The notes under the pieces: generated by a model | The model's input: only the letters and a program-made list of their open reading frames with translations | Database searches by the model: none | Told to the model about the DNA's origin: nothing | From: Microcella humidisoli | GTDB taxonomy: Bacteria > Actinomycetota > Actinomycetes > Actinomycetales > Microbacteriaceae | Assembly: GCF_024362325.1 (NCBI RefSeq) | Contig: NZ_CP101497.1 | Span: 372,001 to 436,000, forward strand | Reading direction: 5' to 3' | Length of the DNA: 64,000 bases | In this document: positions 38,541 through 47,305 of the stretch, piece by piece | Layout of the letters: each line of letters opens with the position of its first letter | How positions within the stretch are numbered: position 1 is the stretch's first letter | Position numbers and translations under genes: made by a program

Positions 38541-39533
38541 TCAGCTATCGAGCCACTTGTTCTCGAGGTGGTCGGCCGTCACCCGGCGGATGGTGCCCGA
38601 TCGTGAGCGCAGCACGATCGACTCGGTCGTGATGATGCCGCGCTCGCGCCGCACACCGCGCACGAGCTCGCCGTCGGTCACGCCCGTGGCGACGAAGAAC
38701 GTGTTGTCGCTGCGCACGAGCTCGTCGGCCTCGTAGACGTGGTCGAACTTCAGCCCCGCCGCGGCGCCGCGCGCCCGCTCCTCGTCGCTGCCCGGCGCGA
38801 GGCGGCCCTGGATGAAGCCGCCGAGCGCCTTCACCGCACACGCCGTCGCGACCCCTTCGGGGCTGCCGCCCGTGCCCACGCACAGGTCGATGCGCGAGTC
38901 GTGGCGGGCCGCGTTGATGCCGCCGGCGACGTCGCCGTCGAGGATGAGCCGTGTGCCGGCGCCCGTCGCGCGGATCTCGGCGATCAGGCCCTCGTGGCGC
39001 GGCCGGTCGAGCACGGCGACGCGCATCTCGTCGATCGGCTTCTTCTTGACGGCGGCGAGCGCGCGGATGTTCTCGGCGATCGACTGGCGGATGTCGAGCA
39101 CGCCGATGCCCTCGTGCCCGGCGACGAGCTTCTCCATGTAGAAGACGCTCGAGGCGTCGAGCATCGTGCCGCGGTCGGCGACGGCGATCATCGAGATCGC
39201 GTGGCCTCGGCCGGCCGCCGTGAGCGAGGTGCCGTCGATGGGGTCGACGGCGATGTCGCACGCGGGGCCCTGGCCGTTCCCGACCACCTCGCCGTTGAAG
39301 AGCATCGGTGCGTTGTCCTTCTCGCCCTCGCCGATGACCACGAGGCCGCTGAAGTTGACGGTTCCCAGGAACTTGCGCATCGCATCCACCGCCGCCCCAT
39401 CGGCCGCGAGCTTGTCGCCCTTGCCGATGAACGGCGCCGAGCGGATGGCGGCGGCCTCGGTGGCGCGCACGAGCTCCATCGCGAGGTTGCGGTCGGGGTG
39501 GAGGAACAGGGTTCCGGTCTCAGTGGTCACCAC
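38541..39533 (-). CDS. glpX: Fructose-1,6-bisphosphatase class II
   Basis: 330 residues, GlpX family. Metal and phosphate motifs: VVIGEGEKDNAPMLFNGE, DIAVDPIDGTSLTAAG, and the CVGTGGSPEGV block. It hydrolyses fructose-1,6-bisphosphate in gluconeogenesis. GTG start with GGAAAGGACG upstream. Divergent from fbaA with a 155-bp gap, so the two fructose-bisphosphate enzymes share a regulatory region. Confidence 0.95.
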   Translation of the reverse strand: MVTTETGTLFLHPDRNLAMELVRATEAAAIRSAPFIGKGDKLAADGAAVDAMRKFLGTVNFSGLVVIGEGEKDNAPMLFNGEVVGNGQGPACDIAVDPIDGTSLTAAGRGHAISMIAVADRGTMLDASSVFYMEKLVAGHEGIGVLDIRQSIAENIRALAAVKKKPIDEMRVAVLDRPRHEGLIAEIRATGAGTRLILDGDVAGGINAARHDSRIDLCVGTGGSPEGVATACAVKALGGFIQGRLAPGSDEERARGAAAGLKFDHVYEADELVRSDNTFFVATGVTDGELVRGVRRERGIITTESIVLRSRSGTIRRVTADHLENKWLDS

Positions 39534-39688
39534 GAGGGCGTCCTTTCCGTGGGTGGACGGGCGGAATGCAGGACGCGCCGGGTGGTAGGTCAGCGCTCGA
39601 CCAGCCTAGCCCTCGGGCCCCGCGGGGTGAGATGCCGCGTCGCTAGACTCGAGGCGCACCCACCCCCACCACATCGCAAGGAGCCGTC

Positions 39689-40717
39689 ATGCCCATCGCC
39701 ACTCCCGAGCAGTACGCCGAGATGCTCGACAAGGCCAAGAAGGGCGGCTTCGCCTACCCCGCCATCAACGTGTCGTCGTCGTCGACGATCAACGCGGTGC
39801 TGCAGGGCCTGAGCGAGGCCGGCTCCGACGGCATCCTGCAGGTCACCACGGGCGGTGCCGACTACTTCGCCGGGCAGACCGTCAAGGCCCGCGCCTCGGG
39901 CGCGCTCGCCTTCGCCGCATTCGCGACCGAGGTGGCGAAGAACTACCCCGTCACCGTCGCGCTGCACACCGATCACTGCCCGAAGGACGCGCTCGACGGC
40001 TTCGTCATGCCCCTCATCGCCGCGAGCGAGGCCGAGGTCAAGGCCGGTCGCAACCCCATCTTCCAGTCGCACATGTGGGACGGCTCGGCCGTGCCGCTCG
40101 CCGAGAACCTCGAGATCGCGCGCGACCTCCTCCCCCGCATGAAGGCCATCCACGCCATCCTCGAGGTCGAGATCGGCGTCGTCGGCGGCGAGGAGGACGG
40201 CGTGCAGCACGAGGGCTCGAACGACGCGCTGTACACGACCCTCGGTGACGTGACGGCCGCGGTCGAGGCGCTCGGCCTCGGCGAGCAGGGCCGCTACATG
40301 GCCGCCCTCACCTTCGGCAACGTGCACGGCGTCTACAAGCCCGGCAACGTCAAGCTTCGCCCCGAGCTGCTGGCCGAGATCCAGCAGGGCATCCAGGCGA
40401 AGTACGGCACGGATGCCCTTCCGCTCGACCTCGTCTTCCACGGTGGTTCCGGCTCGACCGACGACGAGATCTCGACGGCCGTGAAGAACGGCGTCATCAA
40501 GATGAACATCGACACCGACACGCAGTACGCCTTCAGCCGCTCGGTCGCCGACTCGGTGCTGAAGAACTACGACGGGTTCCTCAAGGTCGACGGCGAAATG
40601 GGCAACAAGAAGGTCTACGACCCGCGCGCCTGGGGCAAGACCGCCGAGACGGCCATGGCGAAGCGCGTCGTCGAGGCCACGCAGCAGCTCGGCTCGGCGG
40701 GCCACTCGGGCCGCTAG
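39689..40717 (+). CDS. fbaA: Fructose-bisphosphate aldolase class II
   Basis: 342 residues, full length for the zinc-dependent class. HTDHCPK provides the zinc and catalytic residues, with the FHGGSGS loop and NIDTDTQYAF motif for substrate and DHAP. AAGGAGCC precedes the ATG; TAGACT about 45 bp upstream may be the -10 element. Glycolysis and gluconeogenesis. Confidence 0.97.
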   Translation: MPIATPEQYAEMLDKAKKGGFAYPAINVSSSSTINAVLQGLSEAGSDGILQVTTGGADYFAGQTVKARASGALAFAAFATEVAKNYPVTVALHTDHCPKDALDGFVMPLIAASEAEVKAGRNPIFQSHMWDGSAVPLAENLEIARDLLPRMKAIHAILEVEIGVVGGEEDGVQHEGSNDALYTTLGDVTAAVEALGLGEQGRYMAALTFGNVHGVYKPGNVKLRPELLAEIQQGIQAKYGTDALPLDLVFHGGSGSTDDEISTAVKNGVIKMNIDTDTQYAFSRSVADSVLKNYDGFLKVDGEMGNKKVYDPRAWGKTAETAMAKRVVEATQQLGSAGHSGR

Positions 40718-40766
40718 GCCTCGAGCCGCTCGCCCACGCAACCACCGCGCCCGGGGGGGCCTGTCG

Positions 40767-41960
40767 CTACCGTGCGACCGGCCCTCCGGGCGTTCCCGGT
40801 TCGGGCGTGCGCTGCACCCGGGAACCGCCGCGCGACCCTGCCGCGACCTCGAACTCCACAGCCGTCACCGGGCCGGTGCGCCACCGCAGGTTGTCGACCG
40901 TCGACTGCAGGTTGACGTAGTACGGAGCCAAGAAGGTCTCACGGCGGCCTTCGGCCATCGTGCTCAGGATGCGCAGGGCGACGGCGATGGCTCCGTGATC
41001 GGTGCGACGCAGCTGGATGCGCGCGGAGCCGAGCGGCGACTCGATGTCGCCGAGCAGCGCGTCGAGCAGGGCCCGCATCGCCGTGCGCTGAGCAAGGTCG
41101 AGCCGCTCGGCCAGGCGATCGGGGTCGTCGACCGTGACGGCCCGACCGTCGGCGACGCGCTCGATCCAGGTGCGATCGACGACGCCAGCCAGCTCCGACC
41201 GCAGTCGCTCCGCGATGGCCGCCGCACGAGCGGTGTCGCCCGCCGTCACGCTGCCGCGCTCGAGCACGGCGGTGAGGAAGGACACCGCAGGGGCGATTCG
41301 CTCAGAGGTCGCCCGGTCGACCGAGGCGACGAGCTCATCAGTCGGTGCCAGTGTTCCGGGCACGTCGAGCGGCCGTTCGCTCCAGCGGGTGAGCGACATC
41401 GTGATGGTGCGGATCATGACGACGCCGCCGACCACGCCGACGACGATGGGGAACAGCGTGATCACGGCAATGGCGAACGGCGGCCACGCCGTCTCGTCGG
41501 GGACGACCAGCAGCACGATCGTGACCGCCCCGACGCCAAGCAGCACCGCCCCGAACAGCACGAGCCGCAGCGCTGACGTGTAGGGCGCGAGCGACAGCAG
41601 CAGTAGCGAGGCTGACAACGGCGCCCACCAGAGCTGGATCGCGAAGGCCTCGCCGAGATACCCCGCTGCCGAGACGACGAGCGCCGCCGACGTGAGCACC
41701 ACAGCGACGAGGGCGCGAGCGATCGTCATGCCGCCGAAGCGCGGTCGGGTCGCGATGTGCACCCAGAGCAGGGCGACGGTTGCGAGCCCGAGCGCCGCGA
41801 CCTGAACAAGGGGCCGCGATCCGGCCTGCCCCGACGGGCCGAGCACGATGATGCCGTGCACGAGCGACAGCGCCGCCGCCGCGAGCGGCAGGTTCGGGGT
41901 CGTGAACCAGCTCAGGGGGTCGGCATCCCACGGGCTGCGGAGCCACGACGTCGTGATCAT
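40767..41960 (-). CDS. Membrane pseudokinase-like partner protein B
   Basis: 397 residues: about six helices (WW at 111-112 in IQLWWAP), a helical segment like a dimerisation domain (ERGSVTAGDTARAAAIAERL), then an alpha/beta region ending DNLRWRTGPVTAVEF, which parallels the last strands of a HATPase. It lacks the phosphorylatable His, the N-box Asn and the glycine-rich G boxes. The motif EGRR..FLAPYY is shared with partner A. The 4-bp overlap couples it to kinase B. I do not recognise a family; pseudokinase origin is inference. Confidence 0.6.
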   Translation of the reverse strand: MITTSWLRSPWDADPLSWFTTPNLPLAAAALSLVHGIIVLGPSGQAGSRPLVQVAALGLATVALLWVHIATRPRFGGMTIARALVAVVLTSAALVVSAAGYLGEAFAIQLWWAPLSASLLLLSLAPYTSALRLVLFGAVLLGVGAVTIVLLVVPDETAWPPFAIAVITLFPIVVGVVGGVVMIRTITMSLTRWSERPLDVPGTLAPTDELVASVDRATSERIAPAVSFLTAVLERGSVTAGDTARAAAIAERLRSELAGVVDRTWIERVADGRAVTVDDPDRLAERLDLAQRTAMRALLDALLGDIESPLGSARIQLRRTDHGAIAVALRILSTMAEGRRETFLAPYYVNLQSTVDNLRWRTGPVTAVEFEVAAGSRGGSRVQRTPEPGTPGGPVAR

Positions 41961-43141
41961 GACTCCCCTCCTGGCACCGGCACGGTCATCATGATCGTGG
42001 TGCCCTCTGGCCCGGACCAGACCCGCACCGACCCCCCGACCTGCTCGATGCGCTCGTTGATCGACATGCGCAGGCCCAAGCGGTCCTCGGCGACCTCGGT
42101 GGGTGCGAAACCGTGGCCATCGTCGACGATGAGCACTGTGAGGGCGCCACCGCGCACGCCCGCGACAAGCTCGGCACGGTCGGTGCCCGCGTGTCGCACG
42201 ACGTTGTCGAGCGCAGCCCGTGCCGCTCCGAGCACGGCGTGGCGCGTGGCCCCCGGAACCTCGTCGCTGATGAGCTCGGCACCGCTCACGTCGACGCGCA
42301 ACCCGCTCCACTGGTACTCGGCGGCGAGCTCGAGCAGGGCATCCCCGAGCACGCTTCCCGCGGCAGGCGCCGTCGAGGGCTCGGCGACGGTCGAGTCGGC
42401 CACGATCCGCAGGTGCTCGGTGAGCACCTCACGCGCCCGGGGCGTGAGCGGGCCAGGAGACCGGGAGATGAGCGCGAGATCAGCGAGCACCGTGTCGTGC
42501 ACGATTCCCGCAGCGCGATGCTCGAGAGCGCGTCGACGATCAGCGCCGAGCACCTCGTCGGCGACGCGCGAGAGCGACCGGAACTGCCGATCGGACTGTC
42601 GTTGCGCGAGCGCCAACGTCGCGTAGGTGACGAACGAGATCGCGAAGATGATCACCGGACCCGTGCCCGATGGCCCTGAGCTGCCAGCGAGCATGAGGCC
42701 GAGCTGCAAGCTGAGTTCGGCGACGATGTACGCGGCGCTGCTCCACAGCACTCCGCTCAGCGCGCGGCCCGAGACCGCACCGACGAGGCACACAGCCGTG
42801 GCGACGCGGTTGAGCAGGTATGGTCCCGCGTCAGCCGCCGCAGGATCGGCGGCGAGCAGCAGCACGGGTGCCGCGACAGCGAGCACAGCCCCGCCGGCGA
42901 TGTAGCCGACGGCCGTGAGGCGGCCCGGGCGCCACAGCAGCAGGAGGGCGAGCAGGCCCATGCCCAGGTAGGGCGCCACCACCAGCGGAGCCTGCGCGAC
43001 CAGCCCGCGCGCGGCGAGCACGTCGACGACGACGGCGCCGGCCAGAAAGGCGCCCGTCGCCGCGATGACCCGTTGCGCTGTCGCGAGCCCGCGCACGGTG
43101 ATGCGCGCCGCGACCGACCGGGGCAGCGCGACGGCAGTCAT
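41957..43141 (-). CDS. Membrane histidine kinase B (HisKA_3/HATPase type, orphan)
   Basis: 394 residues. Six or so helices, a short linker, then a NarX/DesK-like kinase core: GIVHDTVLADL with the phospho-accepting His215, ALDNVVRHAG with N-box Asn313, VDDGHGF (G1) and GTTIMM (G2). N-terminal VRGLATAQRVI (17-27) is identical to kinase A. The start at 43141 is chosen because it sits at the 4-bp overlap with partner A. No response regulator is adjacent. Confidence 0.8.
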   Translation of the reverse strand: MTAVALPRSVAARITVRGLATAQRVIAATGAFLAGAVVVDVLAARGLVAQAPLVVAPYLGMGLLALLLLWRPGRLTAVGYIAGGAVLAVAAPVLLLAADPAAADAGPYLLNRVATAVCLVGAVSGRALSGVLWSSAAYIVAELSLQLGLMLAGSSGPSGTGPVIIFAISFVTYATLALAQRQSDRQFRSLSRVADEVLGADRRRALEHRAAGIVHDTVLADLALISRSPGPLTPRAREVLTEHLRIVADSTVAEPSTAPAAGSVLGDALLELAAEYQWSGLRVDVSGAELISDEVPGATRHAVLGAARAALDNVVRHAGTDRAELVAGVRGGALTVLIVDDGHGFAPTEVAEDRLGLRMSINERIEQVGGSVRVWSGPEGTTIMMTVPVPGGES

Positions 43142-44349
43142 GACGGCTCGCTGTCGACGTCGAACGAGACGACCAGCGACTCGCCGCTGCGCCACTCGAT
43201 GCGCCGCACAACGGACTTCACGGTCAGATAGTACGGCGCGAGCACGGCGGTGCGGCGCCCTTCCGGCAGGGCGAGTCCGACGGTGACCGCGACGGCCACG
43301 GCGTCATCGTCGGCAGGTGCCAGATCGAGTCGGGCGCCGAACACGCCCGCCTCCGGGTCGTCGAAGAGCCCGTCGACGAGGGCGATGATCGCGGCGCGCT
43401 GATCGACCGTGATCGTGTCAGCCAACCGGTATGGGTCGGTCACATAGACCGGTCGCCCCGCCACGTGCGCCGCGAGCCAGCTCTGGTCACCCCGTGCCAC
43501 GAGCGACCGCCGCATGCCCTCGGCGAGACGAGCGGCCAGCCGACGGTCGCGATCGTGCAGCGTCGCCGCGTGCTCGACGCGCTCGAGGAACGGCACGACG
43601 GCCGTCGAGAACCGCCCCCCTGTGATGCGATCGATGACCGCAACCGCTGGTTCCACGAAGTCGTCGGCCGGTGCGTCATCCGCCGCACCACGCCGCCAGC
43701 CCTGCACGGCGGTCACGAGCGTGCGATTGAGCGCGATGCCGCCGATGACCGCGAACACGGGCGTCGAGGTGATGACGACGATGTCGGCGACGGGCAGCGC
43801 ACTGCCGCGCGACACCGCGACGAAAGCGGCCGATGCGGCGGTTGCCGCGACCACGACGAGCGCCCCCGGCACGAAGATGCGGCCGGCCACGAAAGGGCTC
43901 GTCGCCATGACGACCAGCGCCGCGCACACCGGCGCCCACCACAGTTCGAGGGCGAACCGGGGGTCGGCGGGCGACGGCAGCAGGGCATCCACGAGGGGGA
44001 AGACCGCCTGCCGGTCGACGAGGGCGAGCGCCGACATCATGACGGCGAGCGAGGCGAGTCCGAAGATGAGCGCGGCGCGGCGCGCGCGGAAGCGGCCCCG
44101 CGACGGCAGGGCTCCGCGGTGGATCGCGTAGGCCGCGAACGTCATCACGATCACGGCGAGGAACTGGAACGCGGGGCGATAGCCCCCCTGCCCCCCGACG
44201 ACCACGGCCGTGAGCCCGAAGAGCGCGACCACGAGGGTCACCCAACTGCTCACGAGCGACGACGTGAGCCAGCTGAGCGTGTCGATGTCGATCGACGATC
44301 GACGCCACCAGCTGAGCGCATCGAGGCGGCGCGGGGGCAGGGCGCTCAC
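43138..44349 (-). CDS. Membrane pseudokinase-like partner protein A
   Basis: 403 residues from a GTG at 44349, overlapping the kinase A stop by 4 bp. Six helices (LWWAP at 136-140), then a helical segment (VEHAATLHDRDRRLAARL, 258-275), and a C-terminal alpha/beta region (SGESLVVSF near 388-396). EGRRTAVLAPYY (363-374) is shared with partner B. No His/Asn/Gly residues of a working kinase. Paralogue of partner B. Function unknown; a heterodimer with kinase A is plausible. Confidence 0.6.
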   Translation of the reverse strand: MSALPPRRLDALSWWRRSSIDIDTLSWLTSSLVSSWVTLVVALFGLTAVVVGGQGGYRPAFQFLAVIVMTFAAYAIHRGALPSRGRFRARRAALIFGLASLAVMMSALALVDRQAVFPLVDALLPSPADPRFALELWWAPVCAALVVMATSPFVAGRIFVPGALVVVAATAASAAFVAVSRGSALPVADIVVITSTPVFAVIGGIALNRTLVTAVQGWRRGAADDAPADDFVEPAVAVIDRITGGRFSTAVVPFLERVEHAATLHDRDRRLAARLAEGMRRSLVARGDQSWLAAHVAGRPVYVTDPYRLADTITVDQRAAIIALVDGLFDDPEAGVFGARLDLAPADDDAVAVAVTVGLALPEGRRTAVLAPYYLTVKSVVRRIEWRSGESLVVSFDVDSEPS

Positions 44350-45572
44350 GACGACTCCTCCCCCGCGGCGACCGGCACCGAGAGCATGACCGTCGTGCCG
44401 GTGGCGTTCGACCACACGCGGGCCGCGCCGCCGACGCGGGCAAGCCGGCCGTGGATCGACTCGCGCACCCCGAGCCGATCGTCGGGCACCTGGGCGACGT
44501 CGAAGCCGCGGCCAGCATCGACCACGAGCACCGTGAGCGCCTGCGCCGTCCGGCCCACGGTGACCTCGGCCCGGTCGATGCCCGCATGCCGCAGCACGTT
44601 CTCGAGAGCCGCCGTCATGGCCGCGAGCACGGCCTCAGCGGCAGCAGTGCTGACACCTGCCGAGCTCGTGAGCGCCTCCGCACCGCTGAGGTCGACCCGC
44701 AAGCCGCGCCAGCGCAGATCGTCGACGATCGCCAGCATGCGCGCCGCGAGCGAGCCCTCGGCGGCCGCCGCGCTCACCACGCCGACGGAGGTGGCGCTCG
44801 CGCCGGCGACCGCATCGAGGTCGCGCCGGATGCCCTGCCGCACTCGATCGTCGAGTCGCGAGTCGGTCCGCTCGAGCAGGGTGAGCGAGGCGAGCACGGT
44901 GTCGTGCACGAGCGCCGCGGCCGCCCGCTCCCGTTGCCGCGCGGCGTTCTGGCGGCGCGACACGAGCGCAGCATCCGGCAGCTCGGGAACCCGATCGCGG
45001 CGACGTCGCCCGCCGACGGCGACGACGGCGTAGGCGATCGTCATGATGACCGCGTCGACGAGGCGGTCGGGCGAGAGCTCGAGCGGCCTGCCCGCGATGG
45101 CATGTCCCGCCGCGAGCGCCGCGGTGCCCGCGACAAGGCCCACGATCACCCAGAGCGCCCCGTCGGCGGCGCGCGGGCGCACGGCGCCGATGAACATGAG
45201 CGCCCACGCGAGCGCCTCGACGAGGAAGAGCCCCCGCGACTGCTCGGGCGTGTACGACTGCAGCATCGTCGCGACGAAGCCGGAGCCGGCCACGAGCCCG
45301 ACCGCCACCGTCATCAGGGCGGTGGCGACGCTCGGCCGCAGCACGAGCACGACCGCGGCCGTGAACGCCGGGGCCCACCAGAGAACGAGCGAGCCGAGCG
45401 TCGCCGTGTCCCCCGACCGCACCGCCACCTCGACCATGAGGGCGAGGGCGAGCAGCAGCGAGACCGGCCCGATGACGCGCTGCGCCGTCGCCAGACCGCG
45501 CACGAGTGCGCGTGCCGTGACCTCCCGCGGCGGCGGCGCAGGCCGCGCCAGGGGTGGGGCGGTCGCGCTCAT
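44346..45572 (-). CDS. Membrane histidine kinase A (HisKA_3/HATPase type, orphan)
   Basis: 408 residues. Proline-rich N-terminus, VRGLATAQRVI (24-34), six helices including LVLWWAP (63-68), then the kinase core: ALVHDTVLASL with His223, ALENVLRHAG with Asn325, VDAGRGFD (G1, 351-358) and GTTVML (G2). The start at 45572 is 13 bp after the ispH stop, so it may share that transcript. Paralogue of kinase B. Confidence 0.8.
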   Translation of the reverse strand: MSATAPPLARPAPPPREVTARALVRGLATAQRVIGPVSLLLALALMVEVAVRSGDTATLGSLVLWWAPAFTAAVVLVLRPSVATALMTVAVGLVAGSGFVATMLQSYTPEQSRGLFLVEALAWALMFIGAVRPRAADGALWVIVGLVAGTAALAAGHAIAGRPLELSPDRLVDAVIMTIAYAVVAVGGRRRRDRVPELPDAALVSRRQNAARQRERAAAALVHDTVLASLTLLERTDSRLDDRVRQGIRRDLDAVAGASATSVGVVSAAAAEGSLAARMLAIVDDLRWRGLRVDLSGAEALTSSAGVSTAAAEAVLAAMTAALENVLRHAGIDRAEVTVGRTAQALTVLVVDAGRGFDVAQVPDDRLGVRESIHGRLARVGGAARVWSNATGTTVMLSVPVAAGEESS

Positions 45573-45585
45573 GGCGGGGCGTCGA

Positions 45586-46662
45586 TCAGTCTCGGATGCG
45601 CCCGCCGAGCGCGCGCTCGTCGACGTTGCCCTGCGCATCGCGCCGCAGCTCTTTCGGCAGCGAGAACTGCAGGTCTTCCTCCGCCGTCTTGACCTCGGAG
45701 ACCGCGTCGAAGCCGGCATCGCGCAGGTCGGCGAGCACCTGCTCGACGAGCACCTCGGGCACGCTCGCGCCGCTCGTCACGCCGACGGTCGCGACGCCCT
45801 CGAACCACTCCTGCTTGATTTCGCTCGCGTAGTCGACGCGGTAGGCGGCCTTGGCCCCGTACTCGAGCGCGACCTCGACGAGGCGAACACTGTTCGAGCT
45901 GTTGGCCGACCCGACGACGATGACGAGATCGGTCTCGGGCGCGACCTTCTTGATCGCGACCTGGCGGTTCTGGGTGGCGTAGCAGATGTCGTCGCTCGGC
46001 GGGTCTTGCAGGTGCGGGAACCGGGCGCGCAGGCGCCGCACGGTCTCCATCGTCTCGTCGACGCTCAGCGTGGTCTGCGAGAGCCAGATGAGCTCGTCGG
46101 CCTCGGGCACCTCGATCGTGTCGGCCTCTTCGGGCGTGCCGATGAGGATCATGCGCTCGGGCGCGTGGCCCATCGTGCCCTCGACCTCTTCGTGACCCGC
46201 GTGACCGATGAGAAGGATGCGGTAGTCCTGCTTCGCGAACCGCACGGCTTCTCGGTGCACCTTCGTCACGAGCGGGCACGTGGCGTCGATGGCGAGCAGG
46301 TCGCGGTCGGCGGCGCCCTGCACGACGGCGGGGCTCACACCGTGCGCCGAGAAGACGATGTGCGAGCCCGGCGGAACCTCTTCGACCTCATCGACGAAGA
46401 TCGCGCCCTGCTTCTCGAGCTCGCTCACGACGTGCACGTTGTGCACGATCTGCTTGCGCACGTAGACCGGGGCGCCGTACTGCTCGAGCGCCTTCTCGAC
46501 GGCGATCACCGCGCGGTCGACGCCGGCGCAGTAGCCGCGCGGAGCGGCGAGCAGGACGCGCTTCGGGCGGTCGACCTCGACCGGCCGCAGCCGCTCGCGC
46601 CGCTGCGGGATAACGGGGGCGGTCAGAGTCGTGCCCAGGGCGCCGTTCGAGATCGTGCTCAC
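45586..46662 (-). CDS. ispH: 4-hydroxy-3-methylbut-2-enyl diphosphate reductase
   Basis: 358 residues, Fe-S enzyme of the MEP pathway making IPP and DMAPP. The three iron-sulfur cysteines are visible in [22 protein letters not shown] and [13 protein letters not shown] start at 46662; TAGACT lies 6 bp before it, giving a probably leaderless transcript. First gene upstream of the kinase cluster. Confidence 0.97.
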   Translation of the reverse strand: MSTISNGALGTTLTAPVIPQRRERLRPVEVDRPKRVLLAAPRGYCAGVDRAVIAVEKALEQYGAPVYVRKQIVHNVHVVSELEKQGAIFVDEVEEVPPGSHIVFSAHGVSPAVVQGAADRDLLAIDATCPLVTKVHREAVRFAKQDYRILLIGHAGHEEVEGTMGHAPERMILIGTPEEADTIEVPEADELIWLSQTTLSVDETMETVRRLRARFPHLQDPPSDDICYATQNRQVAIKKVAPETDLVIVVGSANSSNSVRLVEVALEYGAKAAYRVDYASEIKQEWFEGVATVGVTSGASVPEVLVEQVLADLRDAGFDAVSEVKTAEEDLQFSLPKELRRDAQGNVDERALGGRIRD

Positions 46663-46771
46663 GTGCTCAGTCTACGAGGGGTGTCTGCGGGGAGCCTGCT
46701 CATCCCTGCAACACCAGCAACGACTGAGCGGCGCGAGGCTTCTGGCTGACGGCCAGAATGTGATCGACCAA

Positions 46772-47146
46772 TCAGCGCCGGTCTATCGAACCTTCATCCA
46801 CCATTGCAACAAACCACTCGACCGTCATCGAACGGTCCTCTGGATCTCCATCGGCTTCGAGCACGCACAGCAACGCCCGTGCAAACCTGCCTTCAGAATT
46901 CCCAAGATCGGTGCCTTTGGGCCAACTGGCGTCAACGTACTCCCAGACTTGTTGCTTCAAACGGGATAAGTCGGCTGGCTGCCCGTACCAATGCTTTCGC
47001 GTCTCTTCCAGAATAGGCCGAAGCTGGGCTGGAGCACCGACCTCCTCCAGTCTGCGAAGTAGGACACGCATGAGCGCGATCCAGAGATCAACCCCGTCTC
47101 TGACGACCAAGTCGTTAGCGTGGTTTAGGTAGTCCTGCCTGGTCAC
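46772..47146 (-). CDS. Small acidic unknown protein (124 aa) in a lower-GC island
   Basis: All-helical, acidic protein (MTRQDYLNHANDLV, then LMRVLLRRLEEVG and QVWEYVDASW). No membrane segment. The region is clearly lower in GC than the flanks, so it is probably acquired. Start is a GTG at 47146 behind GGAAGAG. No recognised family; size and composition resemble immunity proteins of toxin systems, but that is only suggestive. Confidence 0.55.
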   Translation of the reverse strand: MTRQDYLNHANDLVVRDGVDLWIALMRVLLRRLEEVGAPAQLRPILEETRKHWYGQPADLSRLKQQVWEYVDASWPKGTDLGNSEGRFARALLCVLEADGDPEDRSMTVEWFVAMVDEGSIDRR

Positions 47147-47215
47147 TGTCTCTTCCGAACCCCTTCAGCACGTGTGACTGGGAGTCACGCCACTACCGAC
47201 AGCATCAACCGCTCG

Positions 47216-47290
47216 CTGCTCCACGTCGGGCGGCCCGTCGTCAACGCCTCGGCCACGAGCAGCACGACGGCGAGACCAGGGAGCACGAGA
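47216..47290 (-). pseudogene. Remnant of the 3' end of an ABC-2 permease gene
   Basis: Aligns with 48195-48269, the 3' end of the permease gene, at roughly 80 percent identity with one single-base gap. Translated it reads LVLPGLAVVLLVAEALTTG, against LVLGGLAAVLLVAAALTTG of the intact gene. The stop codon TAG has become CAG and the gap breaks the frame. The rest of the gene is absent. Sits just after the stop of the double-CXXCG gene. Confidence 0.75.
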
Positions 47291-47305
47291 TCTCGACCTC
47301 CGGGG

